Shown: in pieces, positions 9,236 through 18,769 of the stretch | Layout of the letters: each line of letters starts with the position of its first letter | Position numbering within the stretch: position 1 is the stretch's first letter | From: Pedobacter riviphilus | GTDB lineage: Bacteria; Bacteroidota; Bacteroidia; Sphingobacteriales; Sphingobacteriaceae | Reading direction: 5' to 3' | DNA length: 64,000 nucleotides | Assembly: GCF_014692875.1 (NCBI RefSeq) | Contig: NZ_CP061171.1 | Span: 496,001-560,000, forward strand | Program-made: the position numbers and the translations under genes | The notes under the pieces: model-generated | The model's input: only the letters and a program-made list of their open reading frames with translations | What the model was told of the DNA's origin: nothing | Databases searched by the model: none

Positions 9236-10276
9236 ATGATTACTTCGAAAATAAAATATCTGCTTGCCGTTTTGTGCCTGTTACTGGTAGCAGGTTTACA
9301 TGCACAAACATTTACCAATCCTTTATTACCATCTGGGGCCGATCCTTATAGTTATTATAAAGATGGTTATTACTATTATACCCACACCACCGGAAACCGG
9401 GTAGATCTTTGGAAAACCCAAACTTTAGACGGCTTAAAAGATGCGGAGCGCAAAACCATTTGGCGTGCGCCTGCAGGCACCCTGTACAGTAAAGAAATCT
9501 GGGCACCAGAAGTGATGTTTTTAAGGGGTAAATGGTACGCCTACTTTGCCGCCGATGATGGAAGAAACGAAAACCACCGCATGTATGTTTTAGAAAATGC
9601 TTCTGCCGATCCGATGAAAGGTGAGTGGGTATTTAAAGGCAAAATTGCTGATCCGACTGATAAATGGGCCATTGATGGCGATGTGATCGATTTTAAAGGT
9701 CAGTTGTATATGATCTGGTCTGGATGGGAGGGAGATGAAAACGGAAAGCAGGAAATTTTCATCGCCAAACTTAAAAACCCCTGGACAGTAGCGGGAAAAC
9801 GGGTGAAGATTTCTACACCCAAATTTAGCTGGGAAAAAATCGGAGACCTTGGTGGAGGAGCGCATGTTGATGTAAACGAAGGACCTCAGTTTTTGCTGCA
9901 TGGCGATAAAATAATGGTCATTTATTCGGCCAGTGGCTGTTGGACAGATTTTTACGCTTTGGGCATGCTTTCCGCTTCGGCTAAAAGCAATCTGCTCGAC
10001 CCTGCTTCCTGGACAAAATCAGATCAACCTGTTTTTCAGCAATCGCCAAAAGACGGGGTTTATGCGCCGGGCCATAACTCATTTTTTAAATCGCCGGATG
10101 GCAAAGAAGACTGGATCCTATATCACGCCAATGATAAACCGGGCCAGGGCTGCGGAGGTTTCCGCTCGCCCCGGGCACAAAAGTTTAGCTGGAATGCCGA
10201 TGGTACACCAAATTTTGGAACGCCCGTAAAAGCAGGGGTGAGCTTAACATCACCCGCTAACCACAATAAAAAATAA
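9236..10276 (+). CDS. Glycoside hydrolase family 43 protein
   Basis: This is a secreted five-bladed propeller enzyme of about 346 residues that probably cleaves alpha-L-arabinofuranosyl or beta-xylosyl links. The signal peptide runs to GLHAQ. Candidate catalytic residues are D36 (SGADPYSY), D147 (WAIDGDVIDF) and E215 (VNEGPQF), the expected Asp-Asp-Glu triad. ATG 9236 is preferred over the in-frame TTG at 9206 because the signal peptide starts there. It follows another GH43 gene and precedes a GH5-like gene on the same strand. Subfamily, and so exact bond, is not determined. Confidence 0.9.
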   Translation: MITSKIKYLLAVLCLLLVAGLHAQTFTNPLLPSGADPYSYYKDGYYYYTHTTGNRVDLWKTQTLDGLKDAERKTIWRAPAGTLYSKEIWAPEVMFLRGKWYAYFAADDGRNENHRMYVLENASADPMKGEWVFKGKIADPTDKWAIDGDVIDFKGQLYMIWSGWEGDENGKQEIFIAKLKNPWTVAGKRVKISTPKFSWEKIGDLGGGAHVDVNEGPQFLLHGDKIMVIYSASGCWTDFYALGMLSASAKSNLLDPASWTKSDQPVFQQSPKDGVYAPGHNSFFKSPDGKEDWILYHANDKPGQGCGGFRSPRAQKFSWNADGTPNFGTPVKAGVSLTSPANHNKK

Positions 10277-10292
10277 TCAGATATATACCGAT

Positions 10293-11372
10293 ATGAATTT
10301 AAAAAACTATGCGCTACTTGCTGTATTGAGCTTTAACATCAGCATGGGCTTTGCACAAAAAACAAAAAAAAGCACCGAACCTGCAAAGGTTTGGTCAATA
10401 GAAAAAGCCAATGCCTGGTATAAAGAGCATAAATGGTTAACAGGTGCCAACTATATTCCTTCCAATGCAATTAACCAGTTGGAAATGTGGCAGGCCGATA
10501 CTTTTTCACCCGATCTGATCGATAAAGAACTGGGTTGGGCAGAAGGAATTGGCTTTAATACACTGCGCGTATTCTTGTTCAGTAAAGCCTGGAGCCAGGA
10601 TCCAGAAGGTTTTAAGAAGAGAATGGATCAGTTTTTAACCATTACCCAAAAACATGGTATTAAACCAATGTTTGTCTTTTTCGACGATTGCTGGAATAAA
10701 ACTTCGGCAATTGGTAAACAGCCCGAGCCTAAAACGGGTGTTCACAATTCGGGCTGGTTGCAAGATCCTGGTGATCCGGCTTTTAAAGAAGAAGCCAATT
10801 TTCCTGAATTGGAAAAATATGTGAAAGATGTACTTACTCATTTTGCACACGATAAAAGAATTTTACTTTGGGATTTATACAACGAACCTGGAAACAGCGG
10901 AAAGTTAGAAGCCACAATCCCTTTGTTAACCAAAACCATAAATTGGGCAAGGTCGGTTAATCCCGATCAGCCTATTTCTATCGGATTGTGGAGCTGGGGT
11001 TTCGAAAAGCTTAATGAAATACAGTTGGCCAATTCAGATATTGTAACCTACCATAACTATGAGGCACCAGATTGGCACCAAAGAACCATCGATCTGTTAA
11101 AAGCCAGTGGCCGGCCATTAATCTGTACCGAATATATGGCCCGATCGCGTAACAGCCGTTTCTCCAATATTTTGCCGATGCTAAAGAACGAAAACGTTGG
11201 TGCCATTAACTGGGGTTTTGCTGCGGGTAAAACCAATACCAAATATGCCTGGGATACCCCGCTTGCCGATGGATCTGATCCGATTGAGTGGTTTCACGAA
11301 ATTTTTCAGCCTGATGGTACCCCGTACCGCATGGATGAGGTTAACCTGATTAAAAAACTCAACAACAAATAA
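10293..11372 (+). CDS. Secreted GH5-like glycoside hydrolase (clan A)
   Basis: This 359-residue protein has a signal peptide ending GFAQ and a TIM-barrel hydrolase layout. The acid/base is E198 in LLWDLYNEPGN and the likely nucleophile E280 in LICTEYMARS, the pattern of GH5 and related clan GH-A families. Similar proteins are often annotated as cellulase or 1,4-beta-xylanase, which I would not trust without a tree. It begins 16 bp after the GH43 gene, so it is in the same operon. Confidence 0.8.
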   Translation: MNLKNYALLAVLSFNISMGFAQKTKKSTEPAKVWSIEKANAWYKEHKWLTGANYIPSNAINQLEMWQADTFSPDLIDKELGWAEGIGFNTLRVFLFSKAWSQDPEGFKKRMDQFLTITQKHGIKPMFVFFDDCWNKTSAIGKQPEPKTGVHNSGWLQDPGDPAFKEEANFPELEKYVKDVLTHFAHDKRILLWDLYNEPGNSGKLEATIPLLTKTINWARSVNPDQPISIGLWSWGFEKLNEIQLANSDIVTYHNYEAPDWHQRTIDLLKASGRPLICTEYMARSRNSRFSNILPMLKNENVGAINWGFAAGKTNTKYAWDTPLADGSDPIEWFHEIFQPDGTPYRMDEVNLIKKLNNK

Positions 11373-11422
11373 ATCATATTCTGGCCAGGGAAAATCTTAG
11401 TGCTATTATTTGATGAAAAAAA

Positions 11423-11513
11423 TGTCATCCTGAGCCTGTCGAAGGACAATCCTTTTTTGTTTTTCTATAGCGCAGGTCTTCGACAAGTTCTCCGAAGGAG
11501 TCTTTTGGACAAA
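11423..11513. repeat. Dispersed intergenic repeat (GACAAGTTCTCC family), imperfect hairpin
   Basis: The stretch from TGTCATCCTGAGCCTGTCG to CGACAAGTTCTCCGAAGG carries complementary ends (CCTGTCGAAGGA with CTTCGACAAG) and matches other intergenic copies at 7878 and 17412. It lies between the GH5-like and GH2 genes. No gene is seen in the 197-bp gap. Confidence 0.55.
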
Positions 11514-11569
11514 CTGACTCTAATTGATAGTGCTAGCAAACTCCAACTTTAACACACAAATTTAAACCA

Positions 11570-13421
11570 ATGAACAAAAAAGTATCCATCCTTTTCTCGC
11601 TGCTGGACTCTCGCTTTCCCTTTCTGCGCAGCAGCAAGACAAATCGTGGTCGATGGTAAAAGGGAAAATCTCTTCACCATGGGCCCAGGACCTTAATCCT
11701 AAAAATGTATGGCCTGAATACCCACGCCCACAGTTCGAGCGTGTCGGTAACTGGAAAAACCTGAACGGGCTTTGGGATTATGCCATCTCCGGAAAATCAC
11801 AACAGCCTGCAATCAACCAGGGTAAAATCCTTGTGCCTTTCGCGGTAGAGTCTTCACTTTCGGGTGTTGGCAAAACGGTTGGTAAAGACAGCCTGCTCTG
11901 GTACAAAACTAGCTTTACTGTACCTGCAAACATGAAAGGCAAAGAAATTTTGCTTCATTTTGGTGCGGTTGACTGGAGAAGTACGGTGAGCATTAACGGT
12001 AAAACGGTAGGTAAACATGAAGGTGGTTTCGATCCTTTCAGTTTTAATATCACGCCGTTTTTAAACAAGAGTGGAAACCAGACTTTAACCGTAGAAGTTT
12101 GGGACCCGACAGATGAGGGCCCTCAACCAAGGGGAAAACAGGTTAAAAAACCAGAAGGTATCTGGTATACCCCGGTAACCGGTATCTGGCAGACCGTATG
12201 GATCGAGGCGGTAAATAAAGCACATATCGATCACATTAAAATAATGCCTGATATCGATGAGCAAACCGTAACGGTTACCCCATTTTTAACGGCTGCCGGT
12301 ACAGGAGATCAGGTTAAGGTTTCGGCATGGGATGGTAAAACCAAAGTGGCTGAACAGACGGGAGATGGAACCGGCACAATCAGTTTAAAAATTGCGAACC
12401 CGAAACTTTGGAATCCTAAAAATCCATTTTTATACGACCTGAAAGTTGAGCTGATTGCTAAAAATAAAAAGGTTGATGAGGTGAAAAGTTATTTTGCCAT
12501 GCGCAAAACCTCAATCGGCAAAGATCAGAACGGTATTCAGCGCATGCTGTTAAACAATGAATTTGTTTTTCAGTATGGTCCCTTAGATCAGGGCTGGTGG
12601 CCAGATGGGCTTTATACTGCGCCAACAGATGCAGCTTTGAAGTTCGATATAGATAAAACCAAAGAAATGGGTTTTAACATGATCAGAAAACACATTAAAG
12701 TAGAACCCGCACGTTGGTATTATTACTGCGATAAAGCCGGTATGCTGGTTTGGCAGGATATGCCAAGCGGCGACCTGGGTAACGGTTGGGAAAACCGCCC
12801 TGGTATTTTAGACCATGGATCAGATAAAAACAGAAGTGCCGAATCTGAAGGATATTACAAAAAAGAGTGGAATGCCATTATCGATGCACTTTATAATGTG
12901 CCTTCAATTGTGGTGTGGACACCTTTCAACGAAGCCTGGGGCAGTTTAAAACCGTAGAAATTGCCAAATGGACAAAAGAGAAAGATCCTTCAAGATTAGT
13001 GAATACGGCCAGCGGGGGTAATTTTTATCCGGTAGGCGATATTATCGACCTGCACAATTACCCGCATCCGGCTATGCCGAATCCTGATTATTTTGGAAAA
13101 GATTATGCCCTTGTGCTTGGCGAGTTTGGTGGGCTTGGTCTGCCCATTGACGGCCACGTGTGGCAACAGAAAAATAACTGGGGTTACCAGAGTTTTAAAA
13201 ACAAAACCGATCTGTTTAATAAGTATGCCCAGTTTACGAAACGTTTGGCAGAATTAATCCCGCTAGGCCTTTCTGCAGGTGTTTATACCCAGACTACCGA
13301 TGTTGAAGTAGAAACCAACGGTTTGATGACCTATGATAGAAAAGATATCAAATTTTCGGAAGCGCAGATGAAAGCTTTGCACGATAAGCTTTACCAGATA
13401 AATGTGCAGGTAAAGCAATAA
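11570..13421 (+). pseudogene. Glycoside hydrolase family 2, two one-base frameshifts
   Basis: Three frames make one GH2 protein of about 616 residues. ATG 11570 opens a signal peptide that loses frame at the T-run 11592-11595; one added T gives ILFLAAGLSLSLSAQ. The central part (to 12957) has the jelly-roll sugar-binding domain (LLWYKTSFTVP, WRSTVSINGKTVGKHEGGFDPFSF), the immunoglobulin-like domain and the acid/base Glu in WTPFNEAWG. Frame is lost again at the G-run 12938-12941. The last part carries the nucleophile Glu in LVLGEFGGLG. The GH2 family holds beta-galactosidases, glucuronidases and mannosidases; activity is not predictable here. Both breaks are at homopolymers, so sequencing error is the better explanation. 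Confidence 0.85.
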
Positions 13422-13514
13422 GCAGTATCAATCTGTAAATCGCTAAATCATTAGCCTATGTATCAATCCGGGCTAATGATTTTTTTAGCAAATGGCTGGC
13501 AGCGGAGTTTTGTT

Positions 13515-13661
13515 TACCTTTCTCTACCCCCTTGTTTACCCTTCTCTACCTATTCTTTACCCTTTCTGTACCTTTTGTTTACCTTTTCTGTACACCAAGT
13601 TAACCCCAGGTTAACCCCTGGGTTACCTCTTCTTTACCCTGGCCTTACCTCATTCATTACC
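13515..13661. repeat. Helically phased TACC array (11-bp period)
   Basis: TACC or TAAC/TACA variants begin at 13515, 13525, 13537, 13547, 13558, 13569, 13580, 13591, 13601, 13612, 13624, 13635, 13646 and 13658. The mean spacing is 11.0 bp, and an inverted GGTA follows at 13667. The left half also fits a 22-bp unit (TTTACC...CTGTACC). The region has no credible gene; an open frame across it (13458-13664) is low-complexity and lacks support. It may be a degenerate minisatellite or a cooperative protein-binding site. Confidence 0.75.
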
Positions 13662-13857
13662 TAAAAGGTAAAGCCAGGGTTCATTTTGAGTTTAATTTAG
13701 GTTAACTTCGGCCGATGTTGCCTGCCAGCAAGTACCTCCAAGTGGTATTAGTTGTATTGGCCTTACACTGATCGGGAAGCTTTAATTCACATGAAAAAAT
13801 CGTTATCTTCAGCTAGCCAATAATCTTGACTGCATCAATTCTTCCTTAAGTAACCAG

Positions 13858-14002
13858 ATGAAACAACTCGATTTTTCCACTTTTCCTGTACTCGAAACCG
13901 ATAGATTGGTCCTTCGCTGACTTTCGTTGGAAGATGCTCCTGTAATTTATCAATTGCGGGGAATACTTCTGAAAGTGACATTGTTCAGATCTCTGTTAAA
14001 TA
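13858..14002 (+). pseudogene. Remnant of a GNAT acetyltransferase (N-terminal fragment)
   Basis: From ATG 13858 the sequence reads MKQLDFSTFPVLETDRLVLR, the typical start of RimJ/RimL-type acetyltransferases. A TGA at 13918 interrupts it. It continues LSLEDAPVIYQLR and shifts frame into NTSESDIVQISVK before a TAG near 14002. The rest of the domain is absent. This is a true decayed fragment, unlike the homopolymer frameshifts elsewhere. Confidence 0.7.
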
Positions 14003-14098
14003 GCCAAACTAAACTTCTAACCAATTAGATAATGCTTGCAGTTCAATTAAGCTCTTGAAATCGAATAGGGGGATTTGTATATATAGTAGGCCACATAC

Positions 14099-14914
14099 TC
14101 AGTCTTTCCAGTCTACAACCTTTACCTCATCGCCAACACGGATAATGCCCAATTGTTGATGGAGCAGGTTCTGGCCGAACATGATTTTTTTGCCTACCGT
14201 ACGATAGCTGGCCAATGTTCTTAACGGTTCTTGTCCTTTCTCGCCGGTTTGTTGGTCAATTGTAATGAGTACACACCTCGCACATGGTTTTACGGCTGAA
14301 AATAAAACTTCGCCAATGTAGAAATCTTTAAAGTCGTCCTCAATATGTGGCTCTCCTCCCGTAAAAACAAAATTTGGGCGGAAACGGTCCATAAGAATGG
14401 GTTCTGCAAGCTTTTCATTCAGTGCGTTAAGCGAAGACTGGCCTATGATCAGGCAAGGATATCCATCAGCAAAGCTCACGATTTCATCATTCGAAGCATA
14501 ATCCCGGTCTACCAATCTCTTTTCAGTTAAAGGCATTTTTACCAATCTAACTTTAAACTTCAGGAAATCAGAAAACCAATGGCTTACCGTTTTATTTACT
14601 TCAAGTGCCGTAGCAGTGTCATTCCAGATTACAACTGAAATCTGTTCTCCGGTATCTTCATCTAAAGAAAAGGATATGTTTTGCCCAGGCAATGTTTTAT
14701 GAGAAACGCTTAGTTTACCATCCGCAATATTTACCTGTAACGGGGCCAGTTCAAAATGTTTCCGTTGGGTAATAAATGTACCTTCCTCGTCAACAAGCAT
14801 CCATCTTCTGTCGTATTGGAGGCCCCTTTCTTCAAGCTGTGCTTTTTCAAGCCGTATTCCACCCAGTGATTTAATGGGATAGATGTTTATTTCAGAAAGG
14901 ACAAACTTATTCAT
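14099..14914 (-). CDS. MOSC-domain protein with N-terminal beta-barrel domain
   Basis: This 271-residue protein has the MOSC_N domain (LSEINIYPIKSLGGI, GLQYDRRWMLVD) and the MOSC domain with its conserved cysteine (SAVKPCARCVLITID) near residue 210. The family includes YcbX-like proteins and relatives of the molybdenum cofactor sulfurase C-terminus; it is linked to molybdenum cofactor and sulfur-transfer chemistry such as reduction of N-hydroxylated compounds. It ends the minus-strand pair with the MscS-type channel gene 11 bp upstream, so the two may be cotranscribed. The redox partner is not visible here. Confidence 0.85.
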   Translation of the reverse strand: MNKFVLSEINIYPIKSLGGIRLEKAQLEERGLQYDRRWMLVDEEGTFITQRKHFELAPLQVNIADGKLSVSHKTLPGQNISFSLDEDTGEQISVVIWNDTATALEVNKTVSHWFSDFLKFKVRLVKMPLTEKRLVDRDYASNDEIVSFADGYPCLIIGQSSLNALNEKLAEPILMDRFRPNFVFTGGEPHIEDDFKDFYIGEVLFSAVKPCARCVLITIDQQTGEKGQEPLRTLASYRTVGKKIMFGQNLLHQQLGIIRVGDEVKVVDWKD

Positions 14915-14925
14915 GTTATCTCCAG

Positions 14926-17286
14926 TTATAAAATTTCTATGTTCTTCTGCTCAAATACCTCAAATATCTGCGCATTAATCATACTCCGTGTCAGATCGGC
15001 TTTCGATATATCCTTGCACCAGAAATAAATATTGATGGTACTGTTCAGTTTACTCACCGGACTGATCATAATAATCGGTTCTTTGCTGATAAAAACGTTA
15101 CTGTTCTCTACAATAATTTCCCTGATCAGACCAACCACTTCGGTAGAATTGAAGGGTTTTGCAATCAATAAAGAAATATCTACCCGCATCTGGTTGTTGC
15201 TCAATGTCCAGTTGATGATATTGTTAGATAAAATGGAACCGTTGGGGATAATAATTTCAGCGCCTTCGTCGCTAAGTAAGGTACTGGAGCGTACACCGAT
15301 TTCTTTTACCCTTCCTTTTTTATTACTCAGTTCTACAATATCGCCTATGCGGATGGTTTTATCAAAAATAAGGATAATACCCGATACAAAATTACTTACG
15401 ATGTTCTGTAAGCCCAATCCAATTCCAACACCCAATGCACCGAGGATAACCGTAATTTTATCGATTGGCAACCCGGAGGCAGCAACAGCGATTAAAAAGC
15501 CGCCAATTAATAACACCAAGCGGGTGACCAGTAATTTCGAACGCTCTCCTTTGTTATCATCAAAACTATCATCTCCTGTATCGCCAAAGAAATAAGCAAT
15601 ATATTTCTGCAAAAAGTTGGCAATCCAAATGATGCCCAAGAATAATACAATGCCGCCAAAGGTAAAGGAGAAACTGCCTATAGTTCTTTTTTCAGTCAGA
15701 ATTTCCATTACCGATTCGTAGAGCCCATTAAAAATATTCAGGTTGGTGGTAAATATGACAAACCAGATGATGGTAGCACCAATACCTGTAAGCCTTTTAA
15801 GCCCGGTAATTACAGGTTGCCAATCAAAATACTCCGGAAATCCCTTACGGATCCGGCTGCTTTTCATCTGTAGTAAAAAGGCTTCTACCAATACTTTGGC
15901 CAGGATGGTTAGCGATATGGCATTTAAAAGGGAGCTTACCCCGGTTGAATAAAAAATCTGCGTAAGGGTAAAGCGGCCAAATAGATTACAAAAGGTGGCA
16001 ATGATGGCAAAGCCAACATAAATAAAACCCGTGGTAAGGATCATTTTGTATCTTTTGGTTTTTTCATCGAGTATTTTCCATACCATAATGCCATAGGCAA
16101 CTGAACTGGTGGTTAAGAACAAAAGCAGCCAGCGCTGGTATCTAGGTGGCATACCCAAAAGACGTAAGAAAACCGGGGCAAGAAGGAGTATTACAAAGAT
16201 GCACCAATAGTAAAACAGCTTTGAGTTTAGCTTTTTACGGAAAAATACAGTAAGCAAAATGGCGAGTATAACCTCTACCGCTTCTATGTAAAGTGCAGGT
16301 GCCCTCAAGTCGAATATTGGGGCCAATGCAAAGAGCATGATAAAGGTAATTAAATAAGGCTGCGGACTGATGAGTGAAAAGCCATCAAGTGTTTCTAAAC
16401 GGCCCCGCTGTTTTACACTTCTAAAATTGAAGAACACCCAAAAGAAAAATATGGTGCAGGTAAAAAGCAATAACAACCGGCTGCTCCTGGTGTACACAAA
16501 ATAATAACCAGATATTTCTTGCTCTCCTTTAATAAACCTACGGAAACCCATGCTTCTATTGGCCCGTTTGTTTACCGATTCCCATAAATAACGGCGCTCT
16601 TTACCAAAAGCTTTAATGCTTACCGCCTCGAGTTGGCTATCGGTAAGGTACATGAGCTCTTTAATATTGATCAGGTTAGAAGAAGTTCTGGCCTGTAGGT
16701 TATTGATGGATAAGGTAGTCGTTTTCAGCAGGCTATCCATCATTATACGTTTCTTCTTTAGCTCTGCAAATTCACTTTTAAACATAACCTGTACCGCAGG
16801 AACGGTAAACAATTTAATCAATACGGTATCTTTACGAAGATTAAGGATTTCGGTTTTTAAAGCACGTAGCTCCTTTTCATACTCATCAAGGTCTGATAAA
16901 CAATCTTTGTTATTGTGCTGTAATTCTTCCAGCAGGGTTTGGTCCATCTGCAGGTTTTGCAGATTTGGAGACCTATCGCCCTGTGTTAACCGACTTTTAA
17001 GCAGTGCCAATGCTGCTTCATCCTGAGTTAAATGCGCTGCTATAGGTTTAAGTTTCTTAAACGAACCAACAGTTACCGGAACTTTATTAACGGTTTCAAA
17101 TACTTTTTCCAGGTGTGCGAGATAATCACCCTTGGTTAACGTAGCAGAATCGGCGAGAATAGATACATCCTGACCTTTATATGCAGGTTTATCTTTTTGC
17201 GCAAACACATGGCCAGAAAAAAATAGGATAAAGAGTAAAGATATAACGTTCCGGATAGCTGGGTAAAAAGAATTTCGTGTTATCAT
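14926..17286 (-). CDS. Large MscS-type mechanosensitive ion channel
   Basis: The preferred start at 17286 gives about 786 residues with a signal peptide ending HVFAQ (an in-frame ATG lies at 17337). A periplasmic alpha-helical region of about 250 residues is followed by roughly ten membrane helices. The MscS pore and beta domain near the C-terminal quarter show the motif LGALGVGIGLGLQNIVSNF, then GIILIFDKTIRIGDIVEL and IIIPNGSILSNNIINW. Such large channels release solutes on osmotic downshock in the inner membrane. Ordinary family member; the trigger for the long periplasmic domain is unknown. Confidence 0.9.
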   Translation of the reverse strand: MITRNSFYPAIRNVISLLFILFFSGHVFAQKDKPAYKGQDVSILADSATLTKGDYLAHLEKVFETVNKVPVTVGSFKKLKPIAAHLTQDEAALALLKSRLTQGDRSPNLQNLQMDQTLLEELQHNNKDCLSDLDEYEKELRALKTEILNLRKDTVLIKLFTVPAVQVMFKSEFAELKKKRIMMDSLLKTTTLSINNLQARTSSNLINIKELMYLTDSQLEAVSIKAFGKERRYLWESVNKRANRSMGFRRFIKGEQEISGYYFVYTRSSRLLLLFTCTIFFFWVFFNFRSVKQRGRLETLDGFSLISPQPYLITFIMLFALAPIFDLRAPALYIEAVEVILAILLTVFFRKKLNSKLFYYWCIFVILLLAPVFLRLLGMPPRYQRWLLLFLTTSSVAYGIMVWKILDEKTKRYKMILTTGFIYVGFAIIATFCNLFGRFTLTQIFYSTGVSSLLNAISLTILAKVLVEAFLLQMKSSRIRKGFPEYFDWQPVITGLKRLTGIGATIIWFVIFTTNLNIFNGLYESVMEILTEKRTIGSFSFTFGGIVLFLGIIWIANFLQKYIAYFFGDTGDDSFDDNKGERSKLLVTRLVLLIGGFLIAVAASGLPIDKITVILGALGVGIGLGLQNIVSNFVSGIILIFDKTIRIGDIVELSNKKGRVKEIGVRSSTLLSDEGAEIIIPNGSILSNNIINWTLSNNQMRVDISLLIAKPFNSTEVVGLIREIIVENSNVFISKEPIIMISPVSKLNSTINIYFWCKDISKADLTRSMINAQIFEVFEQKNIEIL

Positions 17287-17411
17287 TGAGCTTAAGCTGT
17301 ATTGAATATTATCCTTTATGGGAATATGGGTTTTCAAAAATAGGCATTAGGATTCATTTTTTAATCAGAACGCAGGTACTACATGACTGTGGATGGAACT
17401 GGTTAAATTCC

Positions 17412-17460
17412 CTAAAGCGCTTCGACAAGCTCTCCATAGGAGTCCTTTGAACAACATGAC
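17412..17460. repeat. Dispersed intergenic repeat (GACAAGCTCTCC family)
   Basis: The stretch AAGCGCTTCGACAAGCTCTC, then CATAGGAGTCCTTTGAACAA, resembles the copies at 7878 and 11423. It is one of the few recognisable elements in the 391-bp gap between the MscS start and the GIN-domain gene. Confidence 0.5.
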
Positions 17461-17628
17461 AAGTTTGAATGGGATCACAACCTATTAATACGGCCTTTTG
17501 TGTAAGTAAAAAAGATATCATTTTAAACAGGCGCTTAATATTTGTTGTTTGTTAAAAGAAATAAACATTTTGATGGGGAATATATTTAGGCTCTCAAATA
17601 TTAACCGCTTGGTTGTCAATGCAACAAA

Positions 17629-17661
17629 AAAGGGGGCTGCAAATTATTTGCAGCCCCCTTT
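17629..17661 (-). terminator. Rho-independent terminator of the GIN-domain gene
   Basis: AAAGGGGGCTGCAAA pairs with TTTGCAGCCCCCTTT around a three-base loop, giving a 15-bp stem with A-runs and T-runs on both sides. It lies 18 bp beyond the stop of the minus-strand gene at 17679 and can act in either direction. Confidence 0.9.
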
Positions 17662-17678
17662 TCGATATTGTGATTAAC

Positions 17679-18278
17679 TTATTTTGCTAATGAAGCAGTT
17701 TGTTCTGTACCAGTTACTGGCGAACTCACTTGTGTTTTCATTGCCGCAAATCTGTCTAAATTCAATTTTGGTGTGCTTCCCATTACCAAGATATGCTCTC
17801 CGGTAGCGCCGCTTAATTTTAAATCTGCACGGTCTTCAATTACAGTATATAAACTTTCTGTATCTGAATCGATTTCGGCAACCGCATTTCCTTTTAAGAA
17901 TAACTGAAGATATTTAGCATCCAATTTGCCTGCTGTTTTTACTACGGCATTTTCAGATGCCTGTACCCTATAGATGTTGTTTACATAAACAGTAATCTTA
18001 GCTGTATTTTTATCTGTAGAGCTGATTTTTAATGCATGTCCATCCTGGATCACTTTTACTACACCAGTGTTATCATCGTTGTAGCTTACGCTTTCTTTTT
18101 TTCCTTGTATTAATGTAATTTCTACATTTCCACTTACAATAACCTGGCTGATGTTTTTAGGTGCCGACATTTTGATTGGCTGTTTCTCACCTGCCATTAC
18201 ACTTGTTGAGAAAATAGCAGAACTTAAAACGATAGCTGCCAATACTGATTTTGTTAGGGTTTTGATTGAGGTTTTCAT
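17679..18278 (-). CDS. Exported GIN-domain (DUF2807-like) protein
   Basis: This protein of about 199 residues starts at 18278, where a clear signal peptide begins (MKTSIKTLTKSVLAA ... SVMAGEK); a longer frame to 18347 has no signal at its start. The rest is a beta-helix-like repeat pattern (ISQVIVSGNVEITLIQGKKE, YRVQASENAVVKTAGKL, LQLFLKGNAVAEID) typical of the head domain called GIN or putative autotransporter adhesin in Bacteroidota. Role unknown; it is probably periplasmic or surface-exposed. It is monocistronic, with a strong terminator downstream. Confidence 0.75.
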   Translation of the reverse strand: MKTSIKTLTKSVLAAIVLSSAIFSTSVMAGEKQPIKMSAPKNISQVIVSGNVEITLIQGKKESVSYNDDNTGVVKVIQDGHALKISSTDKNTAKITVYVNNIYRVQASENAVVKTAGKLDAKYLQLFLKGNAVAEIDSDTESLYTVIEDRADLKLSGATGEHILVMGSTPKLNLDRFAAMKTQVSSPVTGTEQTASLAK

Positions 18279-18769
18279 AATGCTGTTGTTTATATTTTTG
18301 ATTAATATTTTGTGATTGTTTTGTAGATAAGACGCCACTACAGGCAAAACGTTGCAGCAGAAAACCCGTAATTATACCAACACAGTGTAATTCTCGACGA
18401 ACGGGTTTAAAAATCGGGCGAAAAGGAACTCATTTTTATTGGAATGAGCTTAACCCAAATGCTTTGAACTTAACTTTGTCAGTAATATTGCTGCGGTTGC
18501 GGTGACGATTTATCTTAATCGTCACTGTAACTCCACTGTTTTTCAGTTAAAAGCTAATCGCTCAGGATGACAATGCCTTTTTGTTTTCTCCTTAATTTAA
18601 TGCTCTGTTGTTATATCCAGGCCTGATGGTTGTACGATGAGCACAATACTTTTAGCAAGGATACATGTGTCTGGTTGCAAACATTTTTTAATGTTCCCTG
18701 TTTGTTTGGAAAGAACTTAATCGGAGGTTATAATTAATTAACGGATTTAATCTTTAAAAATTTAAGTGA
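18279..18769. other. Gene-free spacer before the Kai operon
   Basis: No coding frame is convincing. The spacer holds a short hairpin, GTGACGATT/AATCGTCAC at 18502-18524, and a piece of the TCAGGATGACA dispersed repeat near 18560. Promoters of both divergent genes must lie here, but I see no clear TTTG/TAnnTTTG pair. Confidence 0.5.

Noticed and set aside
13458..13664. 68-residue frame over the TACC array
   Set aside because: The product is low-complexity sequence created by the repeat; no start context and no family.
13858..14002. Treating the acetyltransferase piece as another sequencing frameshift
   Set aside because: It has an in-frame TGA not at a homopolymer and lacks most of the domain, so one-base repair does not restore a gene.
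15032..15595. 187-residue plus-strand frame
   Set aside because: It lies wholly antisense to the well-supported MscS-type gene and shows no domain; it is a shadow.
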